Part shown: positions 7,618 to 16,752 of the stretch, one piece after another
Layout of the letters: each line of letters begins with the position of its first letter
Numbering within the stretch: the stretch's first letter is position 1
DNA from: Pseudomonadota bacterium
GTDB lineage: Bacteria > Myxococcota_A > Polyangia > Haliangiales > Haliangiaceae
NCBI GenBank assembly: GCA_023386455.1
Contig: JAEWJO010000166.1
Coordinates: 1-46,079 of the forward strand
Reading direction: 5' to 3'
DNA length: 46,079 nt
Translations under genes and position numbers: made by a program
The notes under the pieces: generated by a model
What the model saw: the letters and a program-made list of their open reading frames with translations, nothing else
The model's database searches: none
Told to the model about the DNA's origin: nothing

Positions 7618-9075
7618 CTACCGCCGTGCCGGCGGCGGTTCGCTCACGACGATCGGCGCGAAGGCCGATGGCTGAACGTGCAACTCGGTCGCGACCGGAA
7701 ACTCCGAGGGTCGGAGCCGAGCCAGCTCGTGCTCGCACGCGCGCGACGACTCGTCGAACCACGAGAGCTGCGTCGACTTCGCGAGGCAGACCCCGAACGC
7801 CTCGGCGGCGGCCGCCTCGATCGGCGCCGCGATGTCGCGGAGCGTGCTGCAGTACGCTGCGCGCCTCTCCGCGGCGGCGGTGCCCTTCTGCATGTCACGC
7901 GGCATCACACCGGTCACGAGCGTGCTCGCGAAGGTCTGCGTGACGAGGCCCATCCGAGCGGCCGCGGTGATCGAGCCAGCAGCGTCCTTGGTCGCGAGGA
8001 CCGCCTCGTACTTGCGCCTGACACCTTCGCCGTCCTTCTTCTTCTGCTCGAGCCACTGCGTGAAGCGCTTCAGACTCGCGGTCCGCGCTGCATTGTTCGC
8101 GGGATCGAAGTCGAGGTCGCGCGGGAGAGCGAGTGCGAAGTAGGGCTCGAGCTCGGCATCGGCGGCGGCGAGCTTGGCCTGTGCATAGAAGTAGCGCGCC
8201 GATGCATCGTCGGTCGCCTGCGTCCGCTCGAACTCCTTCGCCGCCGCGGCAAATGCGGCGAGTGCCTCCTTGGCCTTGCGACCGTCACGCGTGGTCGGCG
8301 TGACCGTGCGCGTGACGCCGGTGCCGCACGTGGTCGCGCGCTCGTTCGTCTCGATGCAGAGGCCGTCGAGCATGCGGTGCGGGCAGCTCTGCTTCCACAG
8401 TTGCTGCCCGATCTTCGCGTTCGCGATCACGACGCGGCCAGGATCTCCCCTGGAACCGTACATCCGGATGTACTCGCGCAGGTGTTTGATCACCTTGTCC
8501 GGATCGGCATCGGCCTCGTAGACCGAAGTGAGGCCCCACATCGCGTCGGCGGCGTACTGCGGCCGCTTGGCCCCGAACAGCTTGACGAAGTACCTGGTGT
8601 CCGCGATCACCTTGTCGTGATCGCCGATCGCTTTGCGGAAGTAGATCGCGTCGCTCAGTGCGGCGAAGGCGTCCTTCTCGCCCGCGTACCTCGTGCCGTA
8701 CTCCTCGAGCCTCTCGGCCGCCTTGTCGTACATCGCGACGTCGGCGTACATCCGCGCGAGACGCGCGAGTGCACGCGGCGCGGTCGCACTGTTCGGATAC
8801 TGGCGTCGCAGCAGCGTGAACGACTGGATGGCGGCACCGATCGCGCGACTCTTCTCGAAGGCGACGCCGGCGTTGTAGAGCAGCTCGTCCCCGCCGGGCG
8901 CTTCCGGGTCGGCGTTGTAGAGCTGCATGTACGCGGTGCCCACCTCGGCAAAGGGGTCGGGCGCCTCGCTGGTCTGTGCGTCGCGTTCGAGCTGCTCGAC
9001 GCGCTTGCGGTCGGCGGCGGTGGGGTCGGCGAGCGCCGTCGCGGTCAGCGCGCAGAGAACGAGCGCGGTCTTCAT
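7618..9075 (-). CDS. Periplasmic tetratricopeptide-repeat protein
   Basis: This 485-aa protein has a cleavable signal peptide (MKTALVLCALTATALA, cleavage likely after ALA). Residues about 40-220 show TPR-like helical repeats: ELLYNAGVAFEKSRAIGAAIQSFTLL, TAPRALARLARMYADVAMYDKAAERLEEY and ADAMWGLTSVYEADADPDKVIKHLREY are each part of such repeats. The layout resembles BamD/YbgF-like TPR proteins and those in myxobacterial gliding or envelope complexes. The C-terminal half is Ala/Lys-rich and helical, with no recognised domain. Such proteins act as protein-protein scaffolds in the periplasm. No clear Shine-Dalgarno precedes the ATG. Which complex it serves cannot be told from the neighbours. Confidence 0.78.
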   Translation of the reverse strand: MKTALVLCALTATALADPTAADRKRVEQLERDAQTSEAPDPFAEVGTAYMQLYNADPEAPGGDELLYNAGVAFEKSRAIGAAIQSFTLLRRQYPNSATAPRALARLARMYADVAMYDKAAERLEEYGTRYAGEKDAFAALSDAIYFRKAIGDHDKVIADTRYFVKLFGAKRPQYAADAMWGLTSVYEADADPDKVIKHLREYIRMYGSRGDPGRVVIANAKIGQQLWKQSCPHRMLDGLCIETNERATTCGTGVTRTVTPTTRDGRKAKEALAAFAAAAKEFERTQATDDASARYFYAQAKLAAADAELEPYFALALPRDLDFDPANNAARTASLKRFTQWLEQKKKDGEGVRRKYEAVLATKDAAGSITAAARMGLVTQTFASTLVTGVMPRDMQKGTAAAERRAAYCSTLRDIAAPIEAAAAEAFGVCLAKSTQLSWFDESSRACEHELARLRPSEFPVATELHVQPSAFAPIVVSEPPPARR

Positions 9076-9276
9076 CGACGGAATGACACCACCGTTCGCC
9101 CGGCGGTTCCCGACGTCTAGCCCCGATCGCAGATAGCCGTGTCATGCGAGCCAAATTGGCCCGGGAGAAGCGTTCTTGTCGCCAACGAGTCTCTCTATTG
9201 CACTCCAGGCTGCAGAAGTTGGACGGCGCGGCTGTTCGGGCTGGAGGAATCGTCGTATGCGCGAGAGACTCGAGCC

Positions 9277-10452
9277 GTGAGGCACTGGCTCGTCGTCATT
9301 CTGCTCGCGCTGCACGTCGGGCATGCGCATGCAGATGAGGTTGAACGGATTCGCACCCACCTACGAGCAGCGCGTCAGCTGCTGGATGCTCGCGACACCT
9401 CCACGCTCACACCTCGCCAGCGCGAGAACCGCGCCGCTGCGATCGTGGTGCTCGACCACTACATCGAACGAGGCGTATTTCCGAGACGGACCTCTGACAA
9501 CCATGGTCGACTGCGTCCGCGCTTCATCGACGATCGTGGGGTCCACTGCGCCGTTGGTGAAATGATCGCGAAGACTGGCTCGCCCGAGCTCGCGCTGCTG
9601 ATCAACGCGAACCACGAGTACGCGTTCGTCCGCGAAATCAAGATGCCAGAGCTGATGACGTGGGCCGACGACCACGGTTTGACGGTCAACGAGCTGGCTG
9701 CGATTCAACCTGCGTATGCGAAGCCAGACCGTGCACTTCACGACGTCGACGAACTGACGCTTCGCTGCATGGGCGAAGAGGCGCTTCCCGCTCAGGTAAC
9801 GCTGATGCCAACGCACGAGGGCGGCACGACGCGCTTCTCGACGGACGCGACGGACGAGTTCTCCCGTTGCTTCGCCGCTGGTGCCGACAAGCTCGTCAAG
9901 CCTCGGCGCTTTGCGCCGCGGATGACCTTTCACATACCGAGCCTGAATGACCTGGTTCAATCGCGGCTCGTGCCCGCCGAGTGCGCCCCACGGATCGGGG
10001 CATTTCCGCGAGAAGCGACGATCGATTTTGCGAAGGCCAGCGTCACCACGCAACCGGCGAATGAAGAAGTGAACAGCTGTCTCGTCGGGCAGCTGGAACG
10101 CAGCGTCGAACCCTTCCGGAGGCGGCTGAAGGTGCAGAGCCACATCTCCATCCCGGCATCCATCACGGATCATGGCGTCGAGAGCATCCTCCTCGATTTC
10201 GCGCCGAGAGCTGCGTGGAAGTGCGTCGCCGAGCGTGAGCCCGAACGCATCGATCTCGTCGTCCGTGCGAAGGAAGGCGATACAGACTTCGTGATCTCGA
10301 TCCCCGGGGCGAACGCGAAGTACACGGCCTGTGTCAGCGCGATCCTGAGCGTTCCTTTGCGCGCTCTCTTGAAGGCATTTCCCGCGCATCGGGTCGATAG
10401 CAACGTTGAAGCGACGTTGACGTTCAGGCTGGACCATCAGGCTCGCTACTGA
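9277..10452 (+). CDS. Secreted protein of unknown function
   Basis: This 391-aa reading starts at the GTG at 9277, which begins a good signal peptide (VRHWLVVILLALHVGHAHA). The frame is open back to 9139 without a better start. The N-terminal domain, about residues 20-150, has a distinctive pattern: LDHYIERGVFPRR, then RPRFIDDRGVHCAVGEMI, then INANHEYAFVREI, then ELAAIQPAY. I recall such a pattern in uncharacterised secreted proteins of myxobacteria and Bacteroidetes. The C-terminal half has several Cys and LTLRCMG/VNSCLVG/WKCVAE segments and may be two related beta domains. No enzyme motif is seen. Codon use is less G+C-biased than the surrounding genes, which could mean recent acquisition. 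Confidence 0.68.
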   Translation: MRHWLVVILLALHVGHAHADEVERIRTHLRAARQLLDARDTSTLTPRQRENRAAAIVVLDHYIERGVFPRRTSDNHGRLRPRFIDDRGVHCAVGEMIAKTGSPELALLINANHEYAFVREIKMPELMTWADDHGLTVNELAAIQPAYAKPDRALHDVDELTLRCMGEEALPAQVTLMPTHEGGTTRFSTDATDEFSRCFAAGADKLVKPRRFAPRMTFHIPSLNDLVQSRLVPAECAPRIGAFPREATIDFAKASVTTQPANEEVNSCLVGQLERSVEPFRRRLKVQSHISIPASITDHGVESILLDFAPRAAWKCVAEREPERIDLVVRAKEGDTDFVISIPGANAKYTACVSAILSVPLRALLKAFPAHRVDSNVEATLTFRLDHQARY

Positions 10453-10494
10453 GTGAGGCGTGGGTCCATGTCCGAATTCCGCGACACGCTGTCG

Positions 10495-11526
10495 CTATGG
10501 GCGCACGAAGGCGAGCAGCGCGTCGCGATATGCGTCCCACGCCTCGACCTGAGGCAGGTGGCCCACGCCGGGAAGAGCCACCAACGTCGCGTTCGGGATC
10601 GCCTGCGCTGCGGCGCGACCGAGCACCTTGTAGTCGCCGAGCGTGGCGGCGACCGCCGCAGAGGCCCGCTGCTTTCCGATCGCCGTCCGATCGCGCTCGC
10701 CGATCACGAGCAGGGTCGGAACCGCGAGCCGCGGCAGCTCGTGCACGACCGGCTGCGTGAACACCATGTCCGTCGTGAGCGCCGCGTTCCAGGCGACCTC
10801 GCGATAGCGCGGGTGCTTTGTCCACCCGGCGAGGATCGCGACCAGCTCGTCGTAGGCAGGCTTCCACTCGCCCGCGAAGTACGCCTGCTGCATGTACGCG
10901 CGGATCGACTCCGGCGTCGCCGCCAGCTCGGTCGCGAGCAACTCGTCGACCGTCGCTGCAGGCACGCCCTTGGCGCGCCAGTCCTCGAGGCCGATCGGGT
11001 TGACGAGCGCGAGCTTCTCGACGCGCGTCCCGTACATCAGCGCGAACCGGATCGCGAGCATGCCGCCCATCGAGTGCCCGACGACGATCACCGGCCCGAC
11101 GCCCGCATGGTCGAGCAGCTGCCGCGTGTTGTCGGCGAGTGCCTCGAACGAGAACTGGTAACAGGCGGGCTTCGCCGACTTGCCGAACCCGATCTGATCG
11201 GGCGCGATGACTCGAAACCCTGCCGCCGTCAGCGCCTCGATCGTGCGCGCCCAGTACCCGGCGGCGAAGTTCTTCCCGTGCAGCAGCAGCACGGTCTTGC
11301 CGTTCGCTGCTCCGGTCGCGGGCGCGTCGATGTACACCATCTCGAGCCGCTGCTGCTGCGTCGCCACCTCGACGGTATGCACCGGGTACGCGTACGCGAA
11401 TGTCGTGAGCCGTGGATCGAGTGCGCCTGCCGGGACCTGCTGTGCTGCGGGTGCGGGCGTCGTCGTCCGCGTCGACGGCGGGGCACACGCAGCTCCGAAC
11501 AAGACGAGCAGTGAGCGCAAGCGCAT
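10495..11526 (-). CDS. Alpha/beta hydrolase lipoprotein
   Basis: This 343-aa Ser hydrolase of the alpha/beta-hydrolase fold begins with a lipoprotein signal (MRLRSLLVLFGAAC, Cys 14) and a Thr/Pro/Ala linker. Visible motifs are the oxyanion-hole LLLHGKNF, the nucleophile elbow GHSMGG (Ser), VIGERDRT for the acid, and LPGVGHLPQ for the catalytic His. It closely resembles monoacylglycerol-lipase, peroxidase or dehalogenase-type hydrolases; the substrate is not determinable. The ATG at 11526 is selected by the signal peptide and by AAGG 7 nt upstream; the open frame extends 74 codons further but encodes only Arg-rich shadow sequence. It converges on the preceding gene with a 42-bp gap. Confidence 0.88.
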   Translation of the reverse strand: MRLRSLLVLFGAACAPPSTRTTTPAPAAQQVPAGALDPRLTTFAYAYPVHTVEVATQQQRLEMVYIDAPATGAANGKTVLLLHGKNFAAGYWARTIEALTAAGFRVIAPDQIGFGKSAKPACYQFSFEALADNTRQLLDHAGVGPVIVVGHSMGGMLAIRFALMYGTRVEKLALVNPIGLEDWRAKGVPAATVDELLATELAATPESIRAYMQQAYFAGEWKPAYDELVAILAGWTKHPRYREVAWNAALTTDMVFTQPVVHELPRLAVPTLLVIGERDRTAIGKQRASAAVAATLGDYKVLGRAAAQAIPNATLVALPGVGHLPQVEAWDAYRDALLAFVRP

Positions 11527-11662
11527 GTCGCAACCTTTCCATTCACGGCGACCCTCGTCCACCGCCTGCGGTCCGTCGCGCGCGCCTGTCGCCGTCCTCC
11601 GCGCTGCTCGCGCACGAGCCCGGCTTCGCAGCAGCGACGAACCGCCCTCCGGAGCGTGACGC

Positions 11663-12001
11663 TCACGTGCGTAGCGTGTCGACCGCGTGGAGGAAGTCAC
11701 CGAGGCCCGTTTCCCAGCCTCGGCCAAGCGAGAGCAACGGACCCGCATGTTCGGACGTGCGATCGGTCCGAGGTTGCTTCGATGCAGCCACGGCCCACAC
11801 GTTCTCGCCCTTCTTGCGAGGTCCGTCGTGCTGCGGATCGACGAGGAACGTCAGAACGAAGCTCGCTCCGATCGGAGACCAGATCGATCTCATCACCAGC
11901 ACCTCGTCGGCCCACCAGTCACCATCGACAGATGCTGCGACCTCCCATCCGCGCGCGCCCAACGCTTCGAGGATTCGAGATCTCTGTGTCGTCTCTGTCA
12001 T
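11663..12001 (-). CDS. Small hypothetical protein
   Basis: From ATG 12001 this encodes 112 residues (start MTETTQRSRILEALGARGW, end GDFLHAVDTLRT). The composition is ordinary for a folded cytoplasmic protein: an N-terminal helix, then strands (WEVAASVDG, DEVLVMRSIW, SFVLTFLVDP) and a C-terminal helix. The family is not recognised. Codon use is less G+C-extreme than in neighbouring genes. No clear Shine-Dalgarno. It is divergent from the DUF1801 gene (114 bp apart), and the region 11527-11662 upstream of the hydrolase holds nothing recognisable. Confidence 0.6.
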   Translation of the reverse strand: MTETTQRSRILEALGARGWEVAASVDGDWWADEVLVMRSIWSPIGASFVLTFLVDPQHDGPRKKGENVWAVAASKQPRTDRTSEHAGPLLSLGRGWETGLGDFLHAVDTLRT

Positions 12002-12115
12002 GCAATCGATCGTCAGTCTGCCACGAGGGTGGAGCAACCCCCCTTGTCCGAGGCGCGGACCTTGACCGCGGGCATGCCACGTCGGCGCGGGTTGGGCCTA
12101 CACTCGCGCCCAGAG

Positions 12116-12634
12116 ATGAACCCACGGCCCAAGAAGGTCCTCCGTCACGCTGGCAAGAAACGCATCGCCGAAACCAAGGCGAAGGGCAAGAAGACCGCCC
12201 GAGGCAAGACCACCACCAAGCTGCTTGTCGCCATGACGGGCAAGGCAAGCCCCGCGAAGGCCGCGGAAGGCGACGAGCCCGTGTTCGCCTACATCGCCAG
12301 CTTGCCGCAACCACAGCGCGCAATCGCCGAGCGCATCGATGCCCTGGCCGTCAGGACGTTGCCGAAGCTCCAGCGTGCTGTGAAGTGGGGAATGGCGTAC
12401 TACGGCGTGGACGGGGGCTGGTGCTTCGCGTCGGGTGCCTTCGTCGGCCATGTGAAGCTGATGTTCATACGCGGCACGGAGCTCGAGCCGGAGCCGCCTG
12501 TGACGCCGATCGGGATGGGCAAGGCGACGAGAGGCGTCGAGCCGGCATCCGTGGGCGCTCTAAACGAGCGCCAGGTGGCGTCGTGGATGAAGCAGGCCGC
12601 CGCCATACCGTTCGTCGGGAACAAGAAGCGGTGA
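12116..12634 (+). CDS. DUF1801 (YdhG-like) domain protein
   Basis: This 172-aa protein has a strongly basic Lys/Ala/Thr-rich N-terminal extension (about 50 residues, several KK pairs) followed by a DUF1801/YdhG-like domain. The domain shows VFAYIASLPQPQRAIAERID, then LQRAVKWGMAYYG, FASGAFVGHVKLMFIRG and a C-terminal helix. The fold is related to CyaY/frataxin-like structures; its biochemical function is not established. The Lys-rich extension resembles nucleic-acid-binding tails and could help localise it to DNA or RNA, which is inference. The ATG at 12116 gives the basic extension; no good Shine-Dalgarno is visible, so an internal start is possible. Confidence 0.82.
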   Translation: MNPRPKKVLRHAGKKRIAETKAKGKKTARGKTTTKLLVAMTGKASPAKAAEGDEPVFAYIASLPQPQRAIAERIDALAVRTLPKLQRAVKWGMAYYGVDGGWCFASGAFVGHVKLMFIRGTELEPEPPVTPIGMGKATRGVEPASVGALNERQVASWMKQAAAIPFVGNKKR

Positions 12635-12836
12635 CGAAGGACGCTGGCCCGCGATGAAGTAGCAGCGCTACGTGTTCGACCTTCCAGACTTGCGCAGCCG
12701 CTCGGACATCGCGAGCCGAGGGTTCGCAGTACGTCATACAAGTCATGTCTGACCCCGTCCGGAGGTCGGACAGGGGAAATGACCCTGTCCGAAAAAAGCG
12801 GCGATGAAAATGCGCCTCTGCGGCCACCCAGGTGTG
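12635..12836. other. Intergenic region with REP-like palindromes
   Basis: About 200 bp without a convincing gene. It contains the palindromic cluster annotated at 12751-12791 and the upstream region of the beta-barrel gene, whose AGGTGTG lies just before ATG 12837. Confidence 0.5.
12751..12791. repeat. REP-like palindromic cluster (two direct, one inverted copy)
   Basis: Three copies of an 11-bp unit sit within 41 bp: GACCCCGTCCG at 12751-12761, the inverted form starting CGGACAGGG at 12767-12775, and GACCCTGTCCG at 12781-12791. The inverted and second direct copies form a perfect 9-bp stem with a 7-nt loop, followed by six A residues. This can fold into alternative hairpins and resembles REP or transposon-end elements. 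It could also act as a minus-strand terminator (stem then T-run). Confidence 0.6.
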
Positions 12837-13910
12837 ATGTCACCAAAGCGGATCGCGCTCGTCCTGGCGCTACTCGGCTCGGGCAGCTACGCCAGGGCCG
12901 ATGTGGGCGTCGAAGCAGGGGGACGCATCGGCGTCGATTTCGAGGACGACCAGGACCTGTTCGTCGGCGCCGATCTCCGGCTGAAGTTTGCGGCGAGCCC
13001 TCTGACGATAAACCCGACGTTCGACTACTTCTTCGTCGGGGGAGACTCGCTGTACCAGCTCGGCGCCAACGCGCTGTACGCGCCCACGCTCGCCACGCCG
13101 CTGTATGGGCCCTATGTCGGGATCGGCTTTGCGGTGTCGCGCTTCGCGAAGGAGGAGCCCGCGGGGATGCCTGGCCAGCCGGTCGGCGGTGAGGACAACG
13201 AGGGCATTCGCGGAGGCCTGAACCTGATCGCCGGCATGCGGATCGATCTGCCGGTCCTGAAGCCGTACGCGCAGGCGATGGTCAGCACTGGAGACATCGA
13301 CACGTACACGCTCAGCCTCGGGATCTTGACCGACTTCGGCCGCGCCGCGCCCGCGCCGGCGGAGACCGACGTTTCATTCGAGCGCGGACGGCTCGTTGCC
13401 TCGCCATACCTGCTTGCCCACCTGGCCGGGGACGTGGAGGCGCATCGTGGTGGCGGCGGCGTCTCCGCTGGCTACTACCGCAGCAACGTCGGTTTCGAGG
13501 TCGACGCTGCGTTTCACGGGCACTTCTTCAAGGACAAGGATGTTGCCGACGTGGTGCCGAACCCGATGATCGATCTCAACACGAGGGGCGTCGTCGTCAC
13601 GGCGAACGTGGTCGCGCCGTATCACATCCGTCGGGCAGGGCTCTGGACGCCGTATGCGGTCGCCGGGCTCGGCGTCGTGCACGGCATCTTCGATGCGGTG
13701 GGCGCCGACCAGTACGACACCACGCAGAACAACGTCGTTGTCGACGCCGGCCTCGGCATCATGCACGCGCTGACTCGAAACGTTGGAGTGCGAGTCGATG
13801 CTCGATACTTCCATGCGTTCGTCGACGACGACGCGGGAACGGGCGGCTACCACAAGGACTACGACTTCCTGCGTGTCTCCGTCGGTTTGACGTTCGGACT
13901 CGGTCTGTGA
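12837..13910 (+). CDS. Outer-membrane beta-barrel protein
   Basis: This 357-aa protein has a signal peptide (MSPKRIALVLALLGSGSYARA) and no later hydrophobic helices. It shows alternating strand patterns typical of OmpA/OmpW-like barrels: YVGIGFAVSRF, RGGLNLIAGMRIDL, GYYRSNVGFEVDAAFHG, PYAVAGLGVVHGIF, DAGLGIMHAL, VGVRVDARYFHAFVDD. It ends in a C-terminal strand LRVSVGLTFGLGL, the usual outer-membrane signature apart from a terminal Leu rather than Phe. Two barrel-like halves (about 20-175 and 180-357) suggest an internal duplication. The ATG at 12837 is preferred over 12804 because it starts the signal peptide. Confidence 0.78.
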   Translation: MSPKRIALVLALLGSGSYARADVGVEAGGRIGVDFEDDQDLFVGADLRLKFAASPLTINPTFDYFFVGGDSLYQLGANALYAPTLATPLYGPYVGIGFAVSRFAKEEPAGMPGQPVGGEDNEGIRGGLNLIAGMRIDLPVLKPYAQAMVSTGDIDTYTLSLGILTDFGRAAPAPAETDVSFERGRLVASPYLLAHLAGDVEAHRGGGGVSAGYYRSNVGFEVDAAFHGHFFKDKDVADVVPNPMIDLNTRGVVVTANVVAPYHIRRAGLWTPYAVAGLGVVHGIFDAVGADQYDTTQNNVVVDAGLGIMHALTRNVGVRVDARYFHAFVDDDAGTGGYHKDYDFLRVSVGLTFGLGL

Positions 13911-14021
13911 GCGACGGATGGCAGCTCTCGGGTGCCGCGGCGGATCCTGCGACTGCGAGGTGTTATCGAACGTGGAGGAGCCAAAGGTGTGCGGTGACGA
14001 GTGAGCAGTCGACGGAAAAAG

Positions 14022-14373
<352 letters not shown>

Positions 14374-14437
14374 TTGTCAAAGAACCTACGCAGTGTGGGG
14401 CCGAGGAGGTGCGCGGTCAAGGCGCGGATCTCGCAGG

Positions 14438-15379
14438 TTACTCGACGACGTCGGAACCCTGGTTGACGCCCTCGAGGAGGATCGTCGAGAGGTAGCGCTC
14501 GCCGGTATCGGGGAGCATTGCGAGGAGGACCGAGCCCGCGGGCGCCGTGGTCGCGACGCGCAGGGCTGCGGCGAAGGTGGCGCCGGCGGAGATGCCGACG
14601 AAGATTCCCTCGCGCTGCGCGAGGGCACGCGCGTTCGTGACGGCCTCGTCGTCGGAGATGGCGAGGCGGCTGTCGAAGATCGATCGGTCGAGGACGGTCG
14701 GGATGAAGTCGGGTGTCCAGCCCTGGATCTTGTGCGGCTTGAACTCCTCGCCGCCGAGGAGCTGGGCGGAGGCGGGCTCGCAGGCGACGAGCTGGAGGTC
14801 CGGACGCGCGCGCTTGAGGACCTGGCCGGCGCCGGTCATGGTGCCGCCGGTGCCCCAGCCGGTGACGAAGTAGTCGAGCCGCTTGCCGGCGAAGTCCTGG
14901 AGGATCTCGGGGCCGGTGGTCTGGCGGTGATAGGCGGGGTTCGCCTCGTTCTCGAACTGGCGTGCGAGGAACCAGTTGTTCTTGCGCGCGAGCTCCTCGG
15001 CCTTGCGGACCATGCCGGTGCCTCGCTCGGCGGCCGGCGTGAGGACGACCTTGGCGCCGTACGCGCGCATGATCTGGCGCCGCTCGACGGAGAACGAGTC
15101 GGACATGACGGCGACGAACGGATAGCCGCGCGCCGCGCACACCATGGCGAGCGCGATGCCGGTGTTGCCCGATGTGGCCTCGACGACGGTCTGGCCCGGT
15201 GCGAGGGTGCCGCGCTGCTCGGCGTCCTCGATGATTCCGATCGCGAGGCGATCCTTGACGGAGCCGCCGGGATTGGCCGCCTCGACCTTCACGTACATCG
15301 TCGTGTGCGCCGGCGCGAGCCGCTGGATCCGGACGATGGGTGTGCGTCCGATCGTGTCCGTGATGCTGTCGTAGATCAT
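14438..15379 (-). CDS. cysK: Cysteine synthase (O-acetylserine sulfhydrylase)
   Basis: This 313-aa PLP enzyme makes L-cysteine from O-acetylserine and sulfide. The Schiff-base lysine lies in NPGGSVKDR (Lys 42). The substrate loop TSGNTGIALA (about 69-78), the phosphate-binding GWGTGGTMTG, and a C-terminal PDTGERYLST are all intact. The length matches the family. The start ATG at 15379 gives the usual N-terminus IYDSITDTIGRTPIVRI. No good Shine-Dalgarno is visible. It is divergent from the 415-aa gene (62 bp) and is followed 64 bp downstream by the tmRNA gene on the same strand. Cystathionine beta-synthase-type relatives are possible, but the length and motifs fit CysK. Confidence 0.95.
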   Translation of the reverse strand: MIYDSITDTIGRTPIVRIQRLAPAHTTMYVKVEAANPGGSVKDRLAIGIIEDAEQRGTLAPGQTVVEATSGNTGIALAMVCAARGYPFVAVMSDSFSVERRQIMRAYGAKVVLTPAAERGTGMVRKAEELARKNNWFLARQFENEANPAYHRQTTGPEILQDFAGKRLDYFVTGWGTGGTMTGAGQVLKRARPDLQLVACEPASAQLLGGEEFKPHKIQGWTPDFIPTVLDRSIFDSRLAISDDEAVTNARALAQREGIFVGISAGATFAAALRVATTAPAGSVLLAMLPDTGERYLSTILLEGVNQGSDVVE

Positions 15380-15441
15380 GATTGGTGACGCTAGCGCAGG
15401 CGCCGTCGGCGCGGCGGCGCGAGGTGACGCGATCGGCTACG

Positions 15442-16689
15442 ATGCGCGCCGTGGTCGCTCCCGGTTTGACGAGGTTCGTTCCGAGCGTGGCACCGCCACG
15501 GGAGGCGGCGCTCGACGATCCGGCGACGGTGACGGATGTGCGCTGCGTCGTGCGGGTGAGGGGCAGCGACGGGGCGACGCGCGAGCTCGTCGTCGGGACG
15601 GATGCGGGCGGCGCGGTCCGGGTCGTCGGCAGTCGCGAGGGGCTCGGGCTCGAGGCGCGCGGTCAGCTCGCGTTTCACGAGGTGGCCTCGCGCGGGCGCG
15701 CGGTGGAGATCGAGGCGGACGAGCTCTGGGTGTTCGATCTGCAGACGATCGAGATGCTGCCGGATGCGCCGGGGCTCGACGACGCGCTCTACGTGTACGG
15801 GCTGATGCACGGGCCGTTTCCTGCGTGCGTCGGGCAAGAGAGGCGCGCGGTCGAGGGACAGCTGACGGTGACGCGATCGGATCTGCTCGGTGGCCTGCGC
15901 GACGGGCTCGCGAACGCGTTCGCGTATGCGCCCGACGAGCACGGGTCGCGCTGCGTGCACGCGCTGCTGCCGGGCGAGGGTGCGGCGACGATCGATGACG
16001 GGCGCGGCATCGTGCTCGCGTTGCCGCTCGTGCCCGCGTGGCTGCTCGAGATCCCGCAGTCGAATGACCTCGTCATCGCGCAGCTGCTGCATGACGTGCT
16101 GACGCCGCTGCGCGCGGAGCTCGGCGAGAGGGAGCTGTTGCCAGTGCCGAGCCGCGCGACGGTCGAGCAGGAGCTGGTCGCGCAGGGCTGGCGGATCGAG
16201 GGCGACGAGGCGGTGCGGCCGAAGGGCGGGCTCCTCGGCTCGCTGCGCAGCGAGAAGAGGAAGTTGCCGCGGCAGGGCAGCGTCGAGGAGCTCGCGGAGA
16301 TCGCGAACGCGGCGCTCGCGCAGCTGATGACGAGGGCGGCGTCACCGACGGCGGAGGCGAGAGCGATCGCGCGGCGCACGGGGAAGCGGAGCGTGGCGGC
16401 TGCCTCGACGGTCTCGGCGCCGATTCCGCCGGCGCCAGTTGTGACGGTGACGGTGACGGTGCCGGTGCCGGTGAGCGAGGCGGTGCGGGCGACGCCGAAA
16501 GCGCCGGCGCCGCGGCCGCGTGTTGCGGTGGCCGATCGAACGGAATGGATGAAGGACTTCGTCGACGCGCATCGCGCGCCGGCACGGCCGACGCCGAGGG
16601 TGTCAACTCCCGCGCGCGCGGTATCGACGACGGCGACGCCCGAGTGGATGAAGGACTTCGCGGAGCCGGACGCGCCGGACGACGAGTGA
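15442..16689 (+). CDS. Uncharacterised protein with twin EWMKDF motifs, in VWA/P1B-ATPase cluster
   Basis: This 415-aa protein has no signal peptide or membrane helix. Residues about 1-290 form a compact alpha/beta-like region (VRCVVRVRGSDGATRELVVG, LWVFDLQTIEML, VLALPLVPAWLLEIPQSND, LLHDVLTPLRAELGERELL). The region after about 320 is an Ala/Pro/Thr/Val-rich linker including a run of VTVTV repeats. The C-terminus carries two copies of a short motif, TEWMKDF (about residue 366) and PEWMKDF (about 403), in Arg/Pro linkers, like short peptide ligands. The family is not recognised. It is followed 63 bp later by the two VWA genes and the metal ATPase on the same strand. The ATG at 15442 is preferred over an upstream TTG that would overlap the cysK promoter. 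Confidence 0.72.
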   Translation: MRAVVAPGLTRFVPSVAPPREAALDDPATVTDVRCVVRVRGSDGATRELVVGTDAGGAVRVVGSREGLGLEARGQLAFHEVASRGRAVEIEADELWVFDLQTIEMLPDAPGLDDALYVYGLMHGPFPACVGQERRAVEGQLTVTRSDLLGGLRDGLANAFAYAPDEHGSRCVHALLPGEGAATIDDGRGIVLALPLVPAWLLEIPQSNDLVIAQLLHDVLTPLRAELGERELLPVPSRATVEQELVAQGWRIEGDEAVRPKGGLLGSLRSEKRKLPRQGSVEELAEIANAALAQLMTRAASPTAEARAIARRTGKRSVAAASTVSAPIPPAPVVTVTVTVPVPVSEAVRATPKAPAPRPRVAVADRTEWMKDFVDAHRAPARPTPRVSTPARAVSTTATPEWMKDFAEPDAPDDE

Positions 16690-16752
16690 GGCCGCCGTGG
16701 CTTGAAGCGGCTGGCGATCGCTCGGTACCTTCGTACGTCAGGAGGCACTGCC

